The notes: generated by a model from the sequence alone, not told the origin. Positions 6,960-15,959 are shown, counted from the first letter of the stretch. The stretch: DNA of 64,000 nt from Streptomyces sp. HPF1205 (GCF_020400825.1 NZ_JAINVH010000008.1:124001-188000), one strand, 5' to 3'. Made by a program: numbers and translations.

Positions 6960-9900
6960 TCATCCGCAGACCTCCCGGTAGGGCAGGGCGGAGATGTACT
7001 GGCCCCAGACCTGCCGGGTGAGGGCGCCGGTCGTGGTGGCGCAGATCCGCCGCACGGCCTCGCCGGTGTCCATCGCCTGCAGCAGGACGGTGTGGTCGTC
7101 GCCGGCGCTGGCCAGGGTGCGGCCGTCGGGGCTCAGCACCGCCTGGTCGATCGGTCCCGTGTGGCCGCTGATGGCGCCGCCCGAGGCGGCCGGCGCGGCA
7201 GGGTCGGCCACGTCCCACAGCCGGATGGTCCCGTCGCTGCCGCTGCTGACCAGGGTGCGGCCGTCCCGGCTGAACGCCACGGACAGCACGAAGGCGGTGT
7301 GTCCGGTGAGCGGTGCGGCCAGGACGGCGGGTCGGCGGGGGTCGTGCACGTCCCACAGCCGTACGGTGTGGTCGTCGTTGGCGGTGGCGAGGACTCGGCC
7401 GTCGGGACTGAAGGCGACGGATCCGACGCCCCCTGCGTGCGCGTTCAGCGGGGGGCACCACGGCCGGGGGTGGGCGGGGTCTGTGACGTTCCACAGCCGG
7501 GTGGTGTCGTCCGCGCCGGCGCTGGCGAGGGTACGGCCGTCCGGGCTGAAGGCCAGTGTGCGGACCGCCGCGGTGTGCCCGGCGAGCGGGCCACCGATCT
7601 CGCGGGGGTGGGCGGGGTCGGCCACGTCCCACAGCCGCACGGCGTCGTCGTACCCGGCGCTGGCCAGGACGCGGCCGGCGGGACTGAAGACGGCGGTGGT
7701 GACGGCCGCGGTGCCGTGGCCGAACGGCTCGTACCCGCGCGGGTGGGCCGGGTCGGTGACGTCCCACAGCCGGACCGTGCCGTCGCGCCCGGCGCTGACC
7801 AGGAGGTGGCCGTCCCGGCTGAACTCGAGGTGGTTCACGGCGTTGGTGTTGCCCGGCAGCGGGTCGCCGAGGGCTTCGGGACGGCGGGGATCGGCGGTGC
7901 TCCACAGCCGGACCGCGCCGTCGGTGCTGCCCGCGGCCAGGACCCGGCCGTCCGGGCCGAAGGCCACGGTGTTCTCGTAACTGGGAGTGGGCAGCACGGT
8001 TTCGGGCAGGTCCCACAGGCGCACTGTCCGGTCGGCACCGACGCTGGCCAGCGCGTGGCCGTCCGGGCTGAAGGCGAGCCAGTAGACGTAACCGGTGTGG
8101 CCGGTGAGCGGGGACCCCAGCGGGAGCGGGTCGTCCGGGTCGGTGACGTTCCACAGCCGGACGGTCTGGTCGGCGCCCGCGGTGGCCACCTCCTTGCCGT
8201 CCGGGCTGAAGGCGACCGCGTAGATCGTGTCGGCCCCGGCGTGGTCGACCTTTCCCAGCGCCACGGGCGCGGCCGGGTCGGAGACGTCCCACAACCGCAT
8301 CCTGAAGTCGTTGCCGACGCTGGCCATGATCCGGCTGTCCGGGCTGAACGCGACCGCGTAGACGGTGTCGGTGTGGCCGGCCAGCGGCTTCCCCCACTTC
8401 GCGGGCTCGGCGGGGTTGCTGACGTTCCACAGCTGGATGGTGTGGTCGTGGCCGGCGGCGGCGACGGTGCGGCCGTCCGGGCTGAAGACGGCCGAGGCGA
8501 TGGCACCCTCCTGGCCGCGCAGGGGCGGGCCGATCTCAGCGGAACGGGCGGGGTCGGCGACGTTCCACAGCCGGACGGTGCCGTCGTCGCCCGCGCTGGC
8601 CAGCGTGCGCCCGTCGGGAGCGAACGACACCGAGAAGACGACACCGAAGTGGCCGCGCAGCGGGGCGGGCCAGGCGGTCGGGTGCCTGGCGTCGGCGAGG
8701 TTCCACAGCCGTATGGAGCCGTCGCGGCCGGCGCCGGCCAGCGTCCGGCCGTCCGGGCTGAAGGCCAGCCACATGACGCCTTTGCTGCGGGCGGGAATCG
8801 CGGGGCCGAGCGGTGCCGGGCGCGTGGTGTCGGTGACGTCCCACAGGCGGACGGTGTCGTCCCCGCCGGCGGTGGCCATGAGGTGGCCGCGCGTGCTGAA
8901 GGCGACGGCGAAGACGGTGCCGGTGTGGCCGGTGACGGCGGTGGACAGCGGTTCGCTCCGGGTCCCGAGCAGATCGGTGGACAGCAAGCGGGTGGGGTGG
9001 ATGCGGTAGCCGGCGACGTCCAGCCGGGCGGCCAGCGACTGGTCGGTGCCCCGCAGTTCGTTCGCCCGGGCCTGCACCTCGCCCGAGACGGCGCTGTCAC
9101 GCTCGGACCTGGCGGTCGACCGCTGCTGGAAGGCAAGTCCCGCCGCGGCCACGGCGAGCACGGTCAGCAGGCCGAGGGCGGCGACCGCCGCGCGGCGCCG
9201 CCGGACGCCGCGTCCCTGGTGCCCGGCCGAGGCGGCCAGGAACTCCCGCACCCACGTGCTCAGTTGTACGTCGTCGGCGTGGTCCCTCGCCCACTCCTGG
9301 GCCACGGCGAGTCTGGTTCCCCGGTACAGCGCGCTGGTGTCGCGCTGCTCCCTGTCCCACGCCGCGGCGGCCTCGGTGAGCTGCTGCTGGACGAGCAGGC
9401 CGGCCCGGTCCTCGCCGATCCAGTCGCGCAGCCGGGGCCAGGCGTGCAGCAGCGCCTCGTGGGTGATCTCCACGGTGCCGGTGTCCAGGGTGACGAGCCG
9501 GGCCCGGGCCAGCGCGTCCAGGACGGCGTCCGCGCTGGAGTCGAGTTCGTCCCTGGCCAGGCGGCGCTTGGAGTCCTCGACCTTGTCGTTGAGGGAGACC
9601 AGCCGCAGGAAGATGCCGCGGGCCAGGCGCCGCTGAGGGCCGGTGAGGCCGGCGTACACGGTCTCGGCGGTGTTGGCCAGGGCGTGCGGGATGCCGCCCG
9701 CGGCCTCGTACCCGCTCACCGTCAGCGTGTTGCCGCGCTTGCGGCGCCAGGTCTCGCGCATCGCGTGGGAGACCAGCGGGAGGACGCCCGCCTGACCGGT
9801 CGCGTCGGCCACCACCCGGGCGAGCAGTGCTCCCTCGACCGTGCACCCGGCCTCGACCGCGGGCCTGCTGACGGCCCTGCGCAGCTCCTCCGTGGTCATC

Positions 9901-10796
9901 GGGCCGACGAGCAGCTGGCAGTGCTGCACGGCGTCCACCAGCTCCGGGTACTGCGAGCAGGCGCCGTAGAAGTCCGCCCGCACGCCGAGGACCACCCGCG
10001 TCCGGCTGTTGGCCGCGCCGGCCGCCGCGAGCAGCGCGGTGATGAACGCGGCGCGTTCCTCCTCGTCGGCGCAGAGGGTGAAGACTTCCTCGAACTGGTC
10101 GACCACGAGCAGGAGTTCGGCGTCCTGCGGTTGTCCGGCCAGCATCCGGAGCACGGTCAGGTGCAGTGCCCGCGGGCCGGTGCGCAGGTCGTCGAGGAGA
10201 GCGACCGGGGAGGCACCGGTGAGGGCGCTGAGCCGGGCCGCGCACTCCTCGAGGGGGTGCGGGCCGGGGGTGAGGACGAGCGTGGTCCATGGCGCGGTCC
10301 CGGCTGAGGCCCGGGGGAGCAGGCCGGCCCGCAGGAGGCTGGACTTCCCCGACCCGGAGGCGCCGAACACGGCCACGAACCGGTTGCCGCGGACGCGGGT
10401 CTCCAGGTCGTCGGTGAGCCGTTCGCGGCCGAAGAAGCGCGCGGCGTCGCCGGCCTGGAACGCGCTGAGGCCGGCGTACGGGCAGTCCTCGCCCGCCTCG
10501 CCCCCGGCGTCCACCGGATCCCCGGCGCCGTTCAGTTCCGCCGACAGCCGGTGCCAGCGCTCCTCCCACTGCGCCTGGTCGCCGCCGCAGGCCCGGACGT
10601 ACGCGAGGGTCACCGGCAGGCTCGGCAGTCTGCGGCCGGCCGCGGCGTCCGCGAGCGTCGTCGAGGAGAAGTGGGCGGTCCGGGCCAGCTTCCGGTAGGG
10701 GGGAGCACCGGCCTTCTCCCTCAGCTTCCGCAGATCCGCCGCGAACTCGCCGAGCGGGCTGTCCTCTTCGTCCAACGGACGTTCACTGCGTGGCAC
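6960..10796 (-). CDS. nSTAND-type NTPase with N-terminal HTH and 14 WD40 repeats
   Basis: 1,278 residues, GTG start with CAGGAG seven bases upstream. Domain order: a helix-turn-helix-like domain (residues about 15-70, RKLARTAHFSSTTLADAAAG), a STAND NTPase with Walker A FGASGSGKSS near 147 and Walker B LLLVVDQFEEVF near 225, a helical region, one transmembrane helix near 540-560 (AAVAALGLLTVLAVAAAGLAF in part), then WD40 repeats from about 625 to the end. I count 14 repeats ending in variants of VRLWDV, enough for two seven-bladed propellers; the eighth is degenerate. STAND proteins are ligand-triggered switches, and this class is abundant in Streptomyces. It is divergent from the CHAP gene. 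Confidence 0.92.
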   Translation of the reverse strand: MPRSERPLDEEDSPLGEFAADLRKLREKAGAPPYRKLARTAHFSSTTLADAAAGRRLPSLPVTLAYVRACGGDQAQWEERWHRLSAELNGAGDPVDAGGEAGEDCPYAGLSAFQAGDAARFFGRERLTDDLETRVRGNRFVAVFGASGSGKSSLLRAGLLPRASAGTAPWTTLVLTPGPHPLEECAARLSALTGASPVALLDDLRTGPRALHLTVLRMLAGQPQDAELLLVVDQFEEVFTLCADEEERAAFITALLAAAGAANSRTRVVLGVRADFYGACSQYPELVDAVQHCQLLVGPMTTEELRRAVSRPAVEAGCTVEGALLARVVADATGQAGVLPLVSHAMRETWRRKRGNTLTVSGYEAAGGIPHALANTAETVYAGLTGPQRRLARGIFLRLVSLNDKVEDSKRRLARDELDSSADAVLDALARARLVTLDTGTVEITHEALLHAWPRLRDWIGEDRAGLLVQQQLTEAAAAWDREQRDTSALYRGTRLAVAQEWARDHADDVQLSTWVREFLAASAGHQGRGVRRRRAAVAALGLLTVLAVAAAGLAFQQRSTARSERDSAVSGEVQARANELRGTDQSLAARLDVAGYRIHPTRLLSTDLLGTRSEPLSTAVTGHTGTVFAVAFSTRGHLMATAGGDDTVRLWDVTDTTRPAPLGPAIPARSKGVMWLAFSPDGRTLAGAGRDGSIRLWNLADARHPTAWPAPLRGHFGVVFSVSFAPDGRTLASAGDDGTVRLWNVADPARSAEIGPPLRGQEGAIASAVFSPDGRTVAAAGHDHTIQLWNVSNPAEPAKWGKPLAGHTDTVYAVAFSPDSRIMASVGNDFRMRLWDVSDPAAPVALGKVDHAGADTIYAVAFSPDGKEVATAGADQTVRLWNVTDPDDPLPLGSPLTGHTGYVYWLAFSPDGHALASVGADRTVRLWDLPETVLPTPSYENTVAFGPDGRVLAAGSTDGAVRLWSTADPRRPEALGDPLPGNTNAVNHLEFSRDGHLLVSAGRDGTVRLWDVTDPAHPRGYEPFGHGTAAVTTAVFSPAGRVLASAGYDDAVRLWDVADPAHPREIGGPLAGHTAAVRTLAFSPDGRTLASAGADDTTRLWNVTDPAHPRPWCPPLNAHAGGVGSVAFSPDGRVLATANDDHTVRLWDVHDPRRPAVLAAPLTGHTAFVLSVAFSRDGRTLVSSGSDGTIRLWDVADPAAPAASGGAISGHTGPIDQAVLSPDGRTLASAGDDHTVLLQAMDTGEAVRRICATTTGALTRQVWGQYISALPYREVCG
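6990..8945 (-). repeat. WD40-coding repeat array (14 units of about 130 bp)
   Basis: The 3' half of the nSTAND gene is built from 14 related units; conserved codons for AFSPDGRTLASAG and VRLWDV recur roughly every 40-47 codons. The array is a likely substrate for recombination and assembly collapse. Confidence 0.85.
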
Positions 10797-10824
10797 CTGT
10801 GACTCCTGTTCCTTTCCGGTAACC

Positions 10825-10876
10825 GCACATTGTGCGAGGGCTGTTGTCCGGCGTCCAGCGACCGACAGCGGACAAC
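10825..10876. promoter_or_regulatory. Two palindromes in the nSTAND/CHAP divergent promoter region
   Basis: GCACA-T-TGTGC (10825-10835) and an 8-bp inverted repeat, GTTGTCCG (10843-10850) with CGGACAAC (10869-10876). They lie in the 154-base gap between divergently transcribed genes and may be binding sites or RNA structures. Confidence 0.4.
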
Positions 10877-10950
10877 GCCTCCTCCCTTACAAACGAGCCA
10901 CCGCCGCATTCACGTGGCGGGGACAACCGACCGAGGGGGAACGCACGACC

Positions 10951-11862
10951 ATGAGCAGCAGCACGGTGAAATCCCAGGCGCCGCGACGTACGCGGAGGGC
11001 TGTGATCGGCGCTCTGGCGGCCGTACTCGTCTCCGGCGCGGTACTGGCCGGACCCACCGCGGCGTCGGCGGACTCGACCGACATCAAGCTGGGACAGGCC
11101 GATCTGAACGGGCTGGCGTACAACGCCGGCACCGTCGACGGCATCAGCGGACCGCAGACCGAGGCGGCGGCGGAGACCTTCCAGAGCGACCGGTGCCTGA
11201 GCGTCGACGGGATCATCGGCACGCAGACGCTCGGTGAACTCGAGACCGTCGTGAAGGCGGTGCAGAGCAAGGCCGGCGTCAGCCAGGACGGCGACTACGG
11301 CAGTGGCACCGCCGACGCCGTCAAGAACTACCAGAGCACCCACCAGTTGACGGCCGACGGCATCGCCGGGCCGGACACCATGAAGTCGATGGGCATCACG
11401 CGGCTCGTCGCGAGCTGCCACACCGGCAACGCCCAGCGCGACGAGATCGTCAGCGTGGCCAAGAGCCAGTTGGGGGTGCGCGCCGACTCCGGCAACTGCG
11501 TCCCCGGCAAGCCGTACAGCATCTGCGCGGACTGGTGCGCGGCCTTCGCCACCTGGGTGTGGCGTGACGCCGGCGAGAACATCCCGTTCATGACGTACGT
11601 GCCGAACGTCTACGACTGGGCGGTCAGCCACAACCGCTGGTACGGCACCAGCCTGCTGCACGACGCGCTCCCGGGCGACATGATCATCTTCGGTACGGCC
11701 ACCAACCGTTACCACATCGGCATCGTCGACCACGTCAGCGGATCGACGGTCTACGTGATCTCCGGCAACACCTCCAACCCGAGCAACTCCAGCCAGATCG
11801 GCGTCTACGACAAGAGCTATCCGCTGTCGAGCTCGGTCTTCTACGGCCTGGTCCGGGCCTGA
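10951..11862 (+). CDS. Secreted CHAP-domain amidase/peptidase with two peptidoglycan-binding repeats
   Basis: 303 residues with GAGGGGGA before the ATG. Signal peptide to about residue 41 (TAASADS). Two peptidoglycan-binding type 1 repeats follow (about 45-92 and 98-148; YNAGTVDGISGPQT and DYGSGTADAVKNYQ). The C-terminal CHAP domain (about 158-303) shows the expected catalytic set: Cys196 in CADWCAAF, His255 in RYHIGIVDHV and Asn273 in SGNT. CHAP enzymes cut amide bonds in peptidoglycan stem peptides or act as amidases. The next genes downstream encode a lysozyme and a deacetylase, so this is a wall-remodelling neighbourhood. Confidence 0.92.
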   Translation: MSSSTVKSQAPRRTRRAVIGALAAVLVSGAVLAGPTAASADSTDIKLGQADLNGLAYNAGTVDGISGPQTEAAAETFQSDRCLSVDGIIGTQTLGELETVVKAVQSKAGVSQDGDYGSGTADAVKNYQSTHQLTADGIAGPDTMKSMGITRLVASCHTGNAQRDEIVSVAKSQLGVRADSGNCVPGKPYSICADWCAAFATWVWRDAGENIPFMTYVPNVYDWAVSHNRWYGTSLLHDALPGDMIIFGTATNRYHIGIVDHVSGSTVYVISGNTSNPSNSSQIGVYDKSYPLSSSVFYGLVRA

Positions 11863-12002
11863 ACGACGTCGCCCGCCGGTCCCGGCGCGCCGCGCCCACC
11901 GGCCGCTCCACCCCGCTCCACCCCGCGCACCGGCGCCGGCCCCTCGGCCGGCGCCGGTCCGGGTACCGCCCCGCCCGCCCCGAGACGTGGAGAGACCCTC
12001 TG

Positions 12003-13259
12003 ATGCACAGAACACTCGCGGCCGCCGCCGTCGGCCTCGCCGTACTGACCGGACTGACCGCCGTGCCGCACGCGGTGGCGAGCGCGGCGCCGGCACCGTC
12101 CCGCCCCTGGCACGAGGACGCCGACCACATGGGTTCGGGGGCGGCCGCCCGTTCGCGGGCCGGGGCCGTACCCGATCCGGGTCCGGCCGCCGTGCCCGAC
12201 TCCTCCGGCACGCTCAAGGGCCTCGACGTCAGCGCGTACCAGGCGAACATCAACTGGGCGTCGGTGGCGTCCCAGGGGGCGTCCTTCGCCTACGCCAAGG
12301 CGACGGAAGGCGTCGACTACACCAGCAGCCAGTTCTCCCAGCAGTACAACGGCTCGGCGGCGGCCGGCCTGATCCGTGGCGCCTACCACTTCGCCCTTCC
12401 CGACGTCTCCAGCGGCAGCGTCCAGGCCGACTACTTCGTCGCCCACGGCGGCGGCTGGTCCGACGACGGCAAGACCCTCCCCGGCGCGCTTGACATCGAG
12501 TACAACCCCTACGGAAGCACCTGCTACGGCCTCGGCCCGAGCGCGATGGTCTCCTGGATCACCGCCTTCAGTACCGAGTACCACAGCAGGACCGGCCGCT
12601 ACCCGATCGTCTACTCCACCCGGGACTGGTGGTCGACCTGCACCGGGAACTCCGCCGCCCCCGGTCAGCACGACCCCCTGTGGATCGCGAACTACGGCGG
12701 CTCCGCCACGCCGCTCCCGGCCGGCTGGACCACCTGGACCATCTGGCAGAACGCGAGCAGCGGCACCTTCCCCGGCGACCAGGACCTCTTCAACGGCGGC
12801 CTGGCGGACCTCAGGACCTTCGCACACGGCACCTACACACCGCCCCCGCCGCCGTCGGGCGGCGGCTGGCCCGTGGTCTCGCAGGACGCCACCGGTCACA
12901 GCGTCACAGCCATCCAGTACCTGCTCGACGCCCACGGCCGGTCCGTGACGGTCGACGGCGACTTCGGCCCGGCAACCCGTAGTGCCGTGATCGCCTTCCA
13001 GACGGCCGAGGGTCTGACCGCCGACGGCATCGTCGGCCCCAACACCTGGCAGGCCCTGATCGTCACCGTCGGTCAGGGCGACTCCGGTCCCGCCGTGAAG
13101 GCGGCACAGGACGAACTGACCGCGCATGGCCGGTCGGTGACGGTCGACGGGGACTTCGGGCCGGCAACCCGTAGCGCGGTGATCGCCTTCCAGACGGCCG
13201 AGGGTCTGACCGCCGACGGCATCGTCGGCCCCAACACCTGGCAGCAACTGGTCTCGTGA
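12003..13259 (+). CDS. Secreted GH25 lysozyme (N-acetylmuramidase) with two C-terminal PG-binding domains
   Basis: 418 residues. Signal peptide to about residue 28 and a low-complexity stretch to 70. The GH25 domain (about 72-280) shows GLDVSAYQ with Asp75, AKATEG with Glu102, and LDIEYNP with Asp164 and Glu166, matching the acidic residues of the family, which hydrolyses the MurNAc-GlcNAc beta-1,4 bond. A proline linker (PPPPPSGGG) leads to two peptidoglycan-binding repeats that are almost identical in protein and DNA, a recent tandem duplication with a 192-base period. It lies 140 bases after the CHAP gene on the same strand and may share its expression. Confidence 0.93.
   Translation: MHRTLAAAAVGLAVLTGLTAVPHAVASAAPAPSRPWHEDADHMGSGAAARSRAGAVPDPGPAAVPDSSGTLKGLDVSAYQANINWASVASQGASFAYAKATEGVDYTSSQFSQQYNGSAAAGLIRGAYHFALPDVSSGSVQADYFVAHGGGWSDDGKTLPGALDIEYNPYGSTCYGLGPSAMVSWITAFSTEYHSRTGRYPIVYSTRDWWSTCTGNSAAPGQHDPLWIANYGGSATPLPAGWTTWTIWQNASSGTFPGDQDLFNGGLADLRTFAHGTYTPPPPPSGGGWPVVSQDATGHSVTAIQYLLDAHGRSVTVDGDFGPATRSAVIAFQTAEGLTADGIVGPNTWQALIVTVGQGDSGPAVKAAQDELTAHGRSVTVDGDFGPATRSAVIAFQTAEGLTADGIVGPNTWQQLVS
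12931..13250 (+). repeat. Near-identical tandem duplication of the PG-binding domain (192-bp period)
   Basis: About 120 bases from 12933 recur from 13125 with only a few third-position differences (for example gtccgtgacg at 12941 against gtcggtgacg at 13133). The duplication is inside the GH25 gene and preserves the frame. Confidence 0.9.
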
Positions 13260-13498
13260 ACCACCCGCCGTCCACCCGGCCGGTGTGGACGGCGCCCTCA
13301 CCCGCACCTGGCAGCCAGGTACCGCCCCCCCGCGCGTGTCGCCCGCGTCCTCGGGCCGGGCCGAGGGCAGGCCGACGCCGGTACCGCCCCGGCCGAGAAC
13401 GCCGCCGAATACGCGTTGGCGTGCGTCAGGTGACAGGTGGCGTGGAGGATCATCCCGGTGGCAGGGGAAGCAGCGGCCAGGAAGGTGCCCCCGCCGTG

Positions 13499-14347
13499 TC
13501 AGCCGACCTTCGGGAAACTGAAGGCGTAACCGTGGGCCCGAAGCCACGTCAGAGCCAGGTCGAGAGCCTCAACGGTCTGACCGCGGTAGCCGCCGCCGTC
13601 GTGGAAGAGGATGGTGGGGCCGTTGTGGATCTCGTCCCGGAGGGTGCGCAGGATGGCTGTCGCACCGGGCTCCTCGTAGTCCTTGGTGTCGACGTTCCAG
13701 CCGAGTGGTCGCATGCCGTTGCGCGCGGCCCGGGCACGGTTCCCGGGGGTGAACGCCCCGCCAGGAGCGCGGAAGTACTCCACGCGGGCACCGCCCGACG
13801 CCTCCTCGATCATCGCGAGCGCGTCGAGGGTCTCCGACTCCTGGTAGCCGAGCGGCTTGTGGTTCATCGTCGTGTCGTGGTGAACGGTGTGGTCGCACAA
13901 GCGGTGCCCCTCGTCCACGACTCGCCTGACGAGGTCGGGGTGAGCCAGGGCCTGCGGCCCGATCATGCAGAACGTCGCGTGCACGTGGTGCCAACGCAGG
14001 ACGTCCAGGATCTGTGGCGTCCACCGGGGATCCGGACCGTCGTCAAAGGTGATGTTCACCGCTCTGCCAGGCGTCTCGGCCTGGTGCTGGATGGAGTCGG
14101 GCACCGCAGGGGTGAGAGGCGCGGCCCGCGGCGGCGCGGCCCGGGGGGAGGACGCGGGCGCCGGCGGCGTGGCGGGCGCCGTCCGTTCCGGCCGCTCCTT
14201 CCGGTCACGGGCAACGGTGGCCTTGCCGGGTTCACGCGGGGCCAGAAGCGCGGAGAACAACGCAGCCATCACCACTACCGCCACGGTGACCGAACCCGTC
14301 ACCCTCAGCCAAGAACGCCCTTCCGGGGTGGATCGCCATTGCGACAT
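13499..14347 (-). CDS. Membrane-anchored polysaccharide (NodB) deacetylase
   Basis: 282 residues. An uncleaved-looking N-terminal helix (about 17-37) is followed by a long Pro/Ala linker to about residue 90, and then a NodB domain. Motif 1 is TFDDGPD (catalytic base and metal Asp102/Asp103), motif 2 is HTVHH (His153, His157), motif 3 RAPGGA, and the later WNVDTKDYEEPG and ILFHDGGG segments also fit. These enzymes remove N-acetyl groups from peptidoglycan or chitin-type sugars outside the membrane, often changing lysozyme sensitivity. It faces the GH25 lysozyme gene tail-to-tail across 239 bases in which I see no gene. Confidence 0.9.
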   Translation of the reverse strand: MSQWRSTPEGRSWLRVTGSVTVAVVVMAALFSALLAPREPGKATVARDRKERPERTAPATPPAPASSPRAAPPRAAPLTPAVPDSIQHQAETPGRAVNITFDDGPDPRWTPQILDVLRWHHVHATFCMIGPQALAHPDLVRRVVDEGHRLCDHTVHHDTTMNHKPLGYQESETLDALAMIEEASGGARVEYFRAPGGAFTPGNRARAARNGMRPLGWNVDTKDYEEPGATAILRTLRDEIHNGPTILFHDGGGYRGQTVEALDLALTWLRAHGYAFSFPKVG

Positions 14348-14686
14348 TCCTCTGCCCGTCCGCCCTGTTCGCCGTCCAGCCGTGCGTTGCAGATCAGTTG
14401 GGTCTTCCGAACGTGTTCCGGGGGAGGCGCGCGCTTTCGGGCGTTCACCCGCGGAGTGATACAGGCCACCCCTTCATCAGATCATCCGACCCGTACGACG
14501 CGAGCCCGACAGGCCAGCACAGTCGCGCAAGCGGACTATGCCGCACCCTTCCGGAAGGGAGGCTGCCTGGAGGCTCCGCCGCGTCACCACGGTTGCGAAC
14601 CGCCGTCGGCGACGAAGTTGACGCAGCAGTGCAGGACGGCGGGGATGACGCGGGCCGCGCCGTCGGTCGGGGCGGTCACCGATCAA

Positions 14687-14737
14687 AACGTCGACAACGC
14701 CCGCCGGCACGTCGGGCTCAGCTTCCTGGCCGGCTGA
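14687..14737 (+). pseudogene. Orphan YjbQ-like C-terminal tail (gene remnant)
   Basis: These 51 bases encode TDQNVDNARRHVGLSFLAG and a stop, closely matching the last residues of the intact YjbQ protein at 3216-3641 (VDTNVDNVNRRVRLSFLGG). Length is identical and roughly two thirds of bases match. No matching upstream YjbQ sequence is visible, so this is most likely the end of a deleted paralogue. The rest of 14348-14756 shows no supported intact gene. Confidence 0.55.
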
Positions 14738-14756
14738 CGGCACCGTCCGCGACCGG

Positions 14757-15815
14757 TTACGACAGCAGCCGCGCCAGGTCGAAGTTCACCGGCTCCTGCA
14801 GTTGCGCGTATGTGCACTGCTCCGGCGTGCGGTCGGGCCGCCAGCGGCGGAACTGCGCGGTGTGCCGGAAGCGGTCGCCCTGCATGTGGTCGTACCGCAC
14901 CTCGACCACCCGTTCCGGGCGCAGCGGCAGCCAGGACAGGTCCTTCTTGCCCGTCCACCGGCTGACGCCGCCCGGCAGCCGGCCGGCGGCCTGCGCCTCC
15001 TCGCTGGTCCAGGACTCCCACGGGTGGCCCGCCACCGATTCCATCCGCAGCGGCTCCAGCTCGGACATCAGGGCCTTGCGCCTGGCCATCGGGAAGGAGG
15101 CGCAGACGCCGACGTGCTGCAGCCGGCCGGCGTCGTCGTACAGGCCGAGGAGAAGCGAGCCGACGACCGGGCCGCTCTTGTGCAGCCGCAGGCCCGCCAC
15201 CACGCAGTCCGCGGTGCGCTCGTGCTTGACCTTCACCATGACCCGCTCGCCCGGACGGTACGGCAGGTCGTGCGGCTTGGCGACCACCCCGTCCAGACCC
15301 GCGCCCTCGAACTGCTCGAACCAGGTGCGGGCCAGCTCCAGGTCGTCGGTGGCCGGCGCCGTGTACACCGGGGCCCCGGCGTCGCGCAGGGCTTCCACCA
15401 GCGCCTGCCTGCGGTCCCGCTGCGACACCGTCATCAGCGACCGGTCGCCGAGCGCCAGCAGGTCGAAGGCGACGAGGCTCGCCGGGGTGACCTCTGCCAG
15501 GTGGCGCACCCGGGACTCGGCCGGGTGGATCCGCTCCAGCAGCGCGTCGAAGTCCAGCCGTCCGTCCCGCACGATCACGATCTCGCCGTCCAGCACGCAG
15601 CGCGGCGGCAACTGCTCCCGCACCGCGGCCACCACCTCGGGGAAGTAGCGGGTCAGCGGCTTGCCCGAGCGGCTGCCCAGCTCGACCTCGTCGCCGTCGC
15701 GGAAGACGATGGCGCGAAAGCCGTCCCACTTCGCCTCGTACTGCATGCCCGGCGGGATGGCCGCGGCGGTCCTGGCCAGCATCGGCGGCACGGGAGGCAT
15801 GACGGGCAGGTCCAT
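14757..15815 (-). CDS. ATP-dependent DNA ligase (LigD-type ligase domain, end joining)
   Basis: 352 residues from ATG 15815; the frame extends upstream, but that part is antisense to the polymerase gene. Adenylation motif YEAKWDGFR places the nucleotide-accepting lysine at residue 29. LDGEIVIV (motif III), LVAFDLLAL, GLDGVVAKP (motif IV) and VMVKVKHERTADCVV (motif V) follow, then an OB-fold domain ending in TYAQLQEP. This is the stand-alone ligase of bacterial non-homologous end joining, in the LigC/LigD class. It is divergent from a LigD polymerase-domain gene across 144 bases, so the two LigD activities are separate polypeptides here. No ku gene is in the window. Confidence 0.93.
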   Translation of the reverse strand: MDLPVMPPVPPMLARTAAAIPPGMQYEAKWDGFRAIVFRDGDEVELGSRSGKPLTRYFPEVVAAVREQLPPRCVLDGEIVIVRDGRLDFDALLERIHPAESRVRHLAEVTPASLVAFDLLALGDRSLMTVSQRDRRQALVEALRDAGAPVYTAPATDDLELARTWFEQFEGAGLDGVVAKPHDLPYRPGERVMVKVKHERTADCVVAGLRLHKSGPVVGSLLLGLYDDAGRLQHVGVCASFPMARRKALMSELEPLRMESVAGHPWESWTSEEAQAAGRLPGGVSRWTGKKDLSWLPLRPERVVEVRYDHMQGDRFRHTAQFRRWRPDRTPEQCTYAQLQEPVNFDLARLLS

Positions 15816-15946
15816 GTTCCGATTGTGCGAGCGGCGCGCGGCGCGCGCACGGCCGCGGCGCGCCCCGGCGCGTGCGGGCCGGCGTGCGAGGAGCGCTCCG
15901 GCCCGCACCGGCCCCGGCCCGACGCGCGGCGCGCGCCCCGGCGGCC

Positions 15947-15952
15947 TAGCGT
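15947..15952 (+). promoter_or_regulatory. TAGCGT -10 box, N7 to ATG (probable leaderless start)
   Basis: TAGCGT ends seven bases before ATG 15960 of the LigD polymerase gene; the GAGGG between them is too close to act as a ribosome site. Confidence 0.45.
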
Positions 15953-15959
15953 TGAGGGC

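Noticed and set aside
7092..10307. A 1,071-codon open frame on the plus strand opposite the nSTAND-WD40 gene
   Set aside because: It is the mirror of the repeat array in G+C-biased DNA. Its translation is repetitive Val/Gly/Arg-rich sequence with no domain, while the minus strand gives clear NTPase and WD40 motifs.
10801..10950. A c-di-AMP (ydaO) riboswitch before the CHAP gene
   Set aside because: Wall-hydrolase genes in Streptomyces can have one and a gaccgaggggga stretch is suggestive, but the conserved core segments are not in the right order, and the start codon follows too closely.
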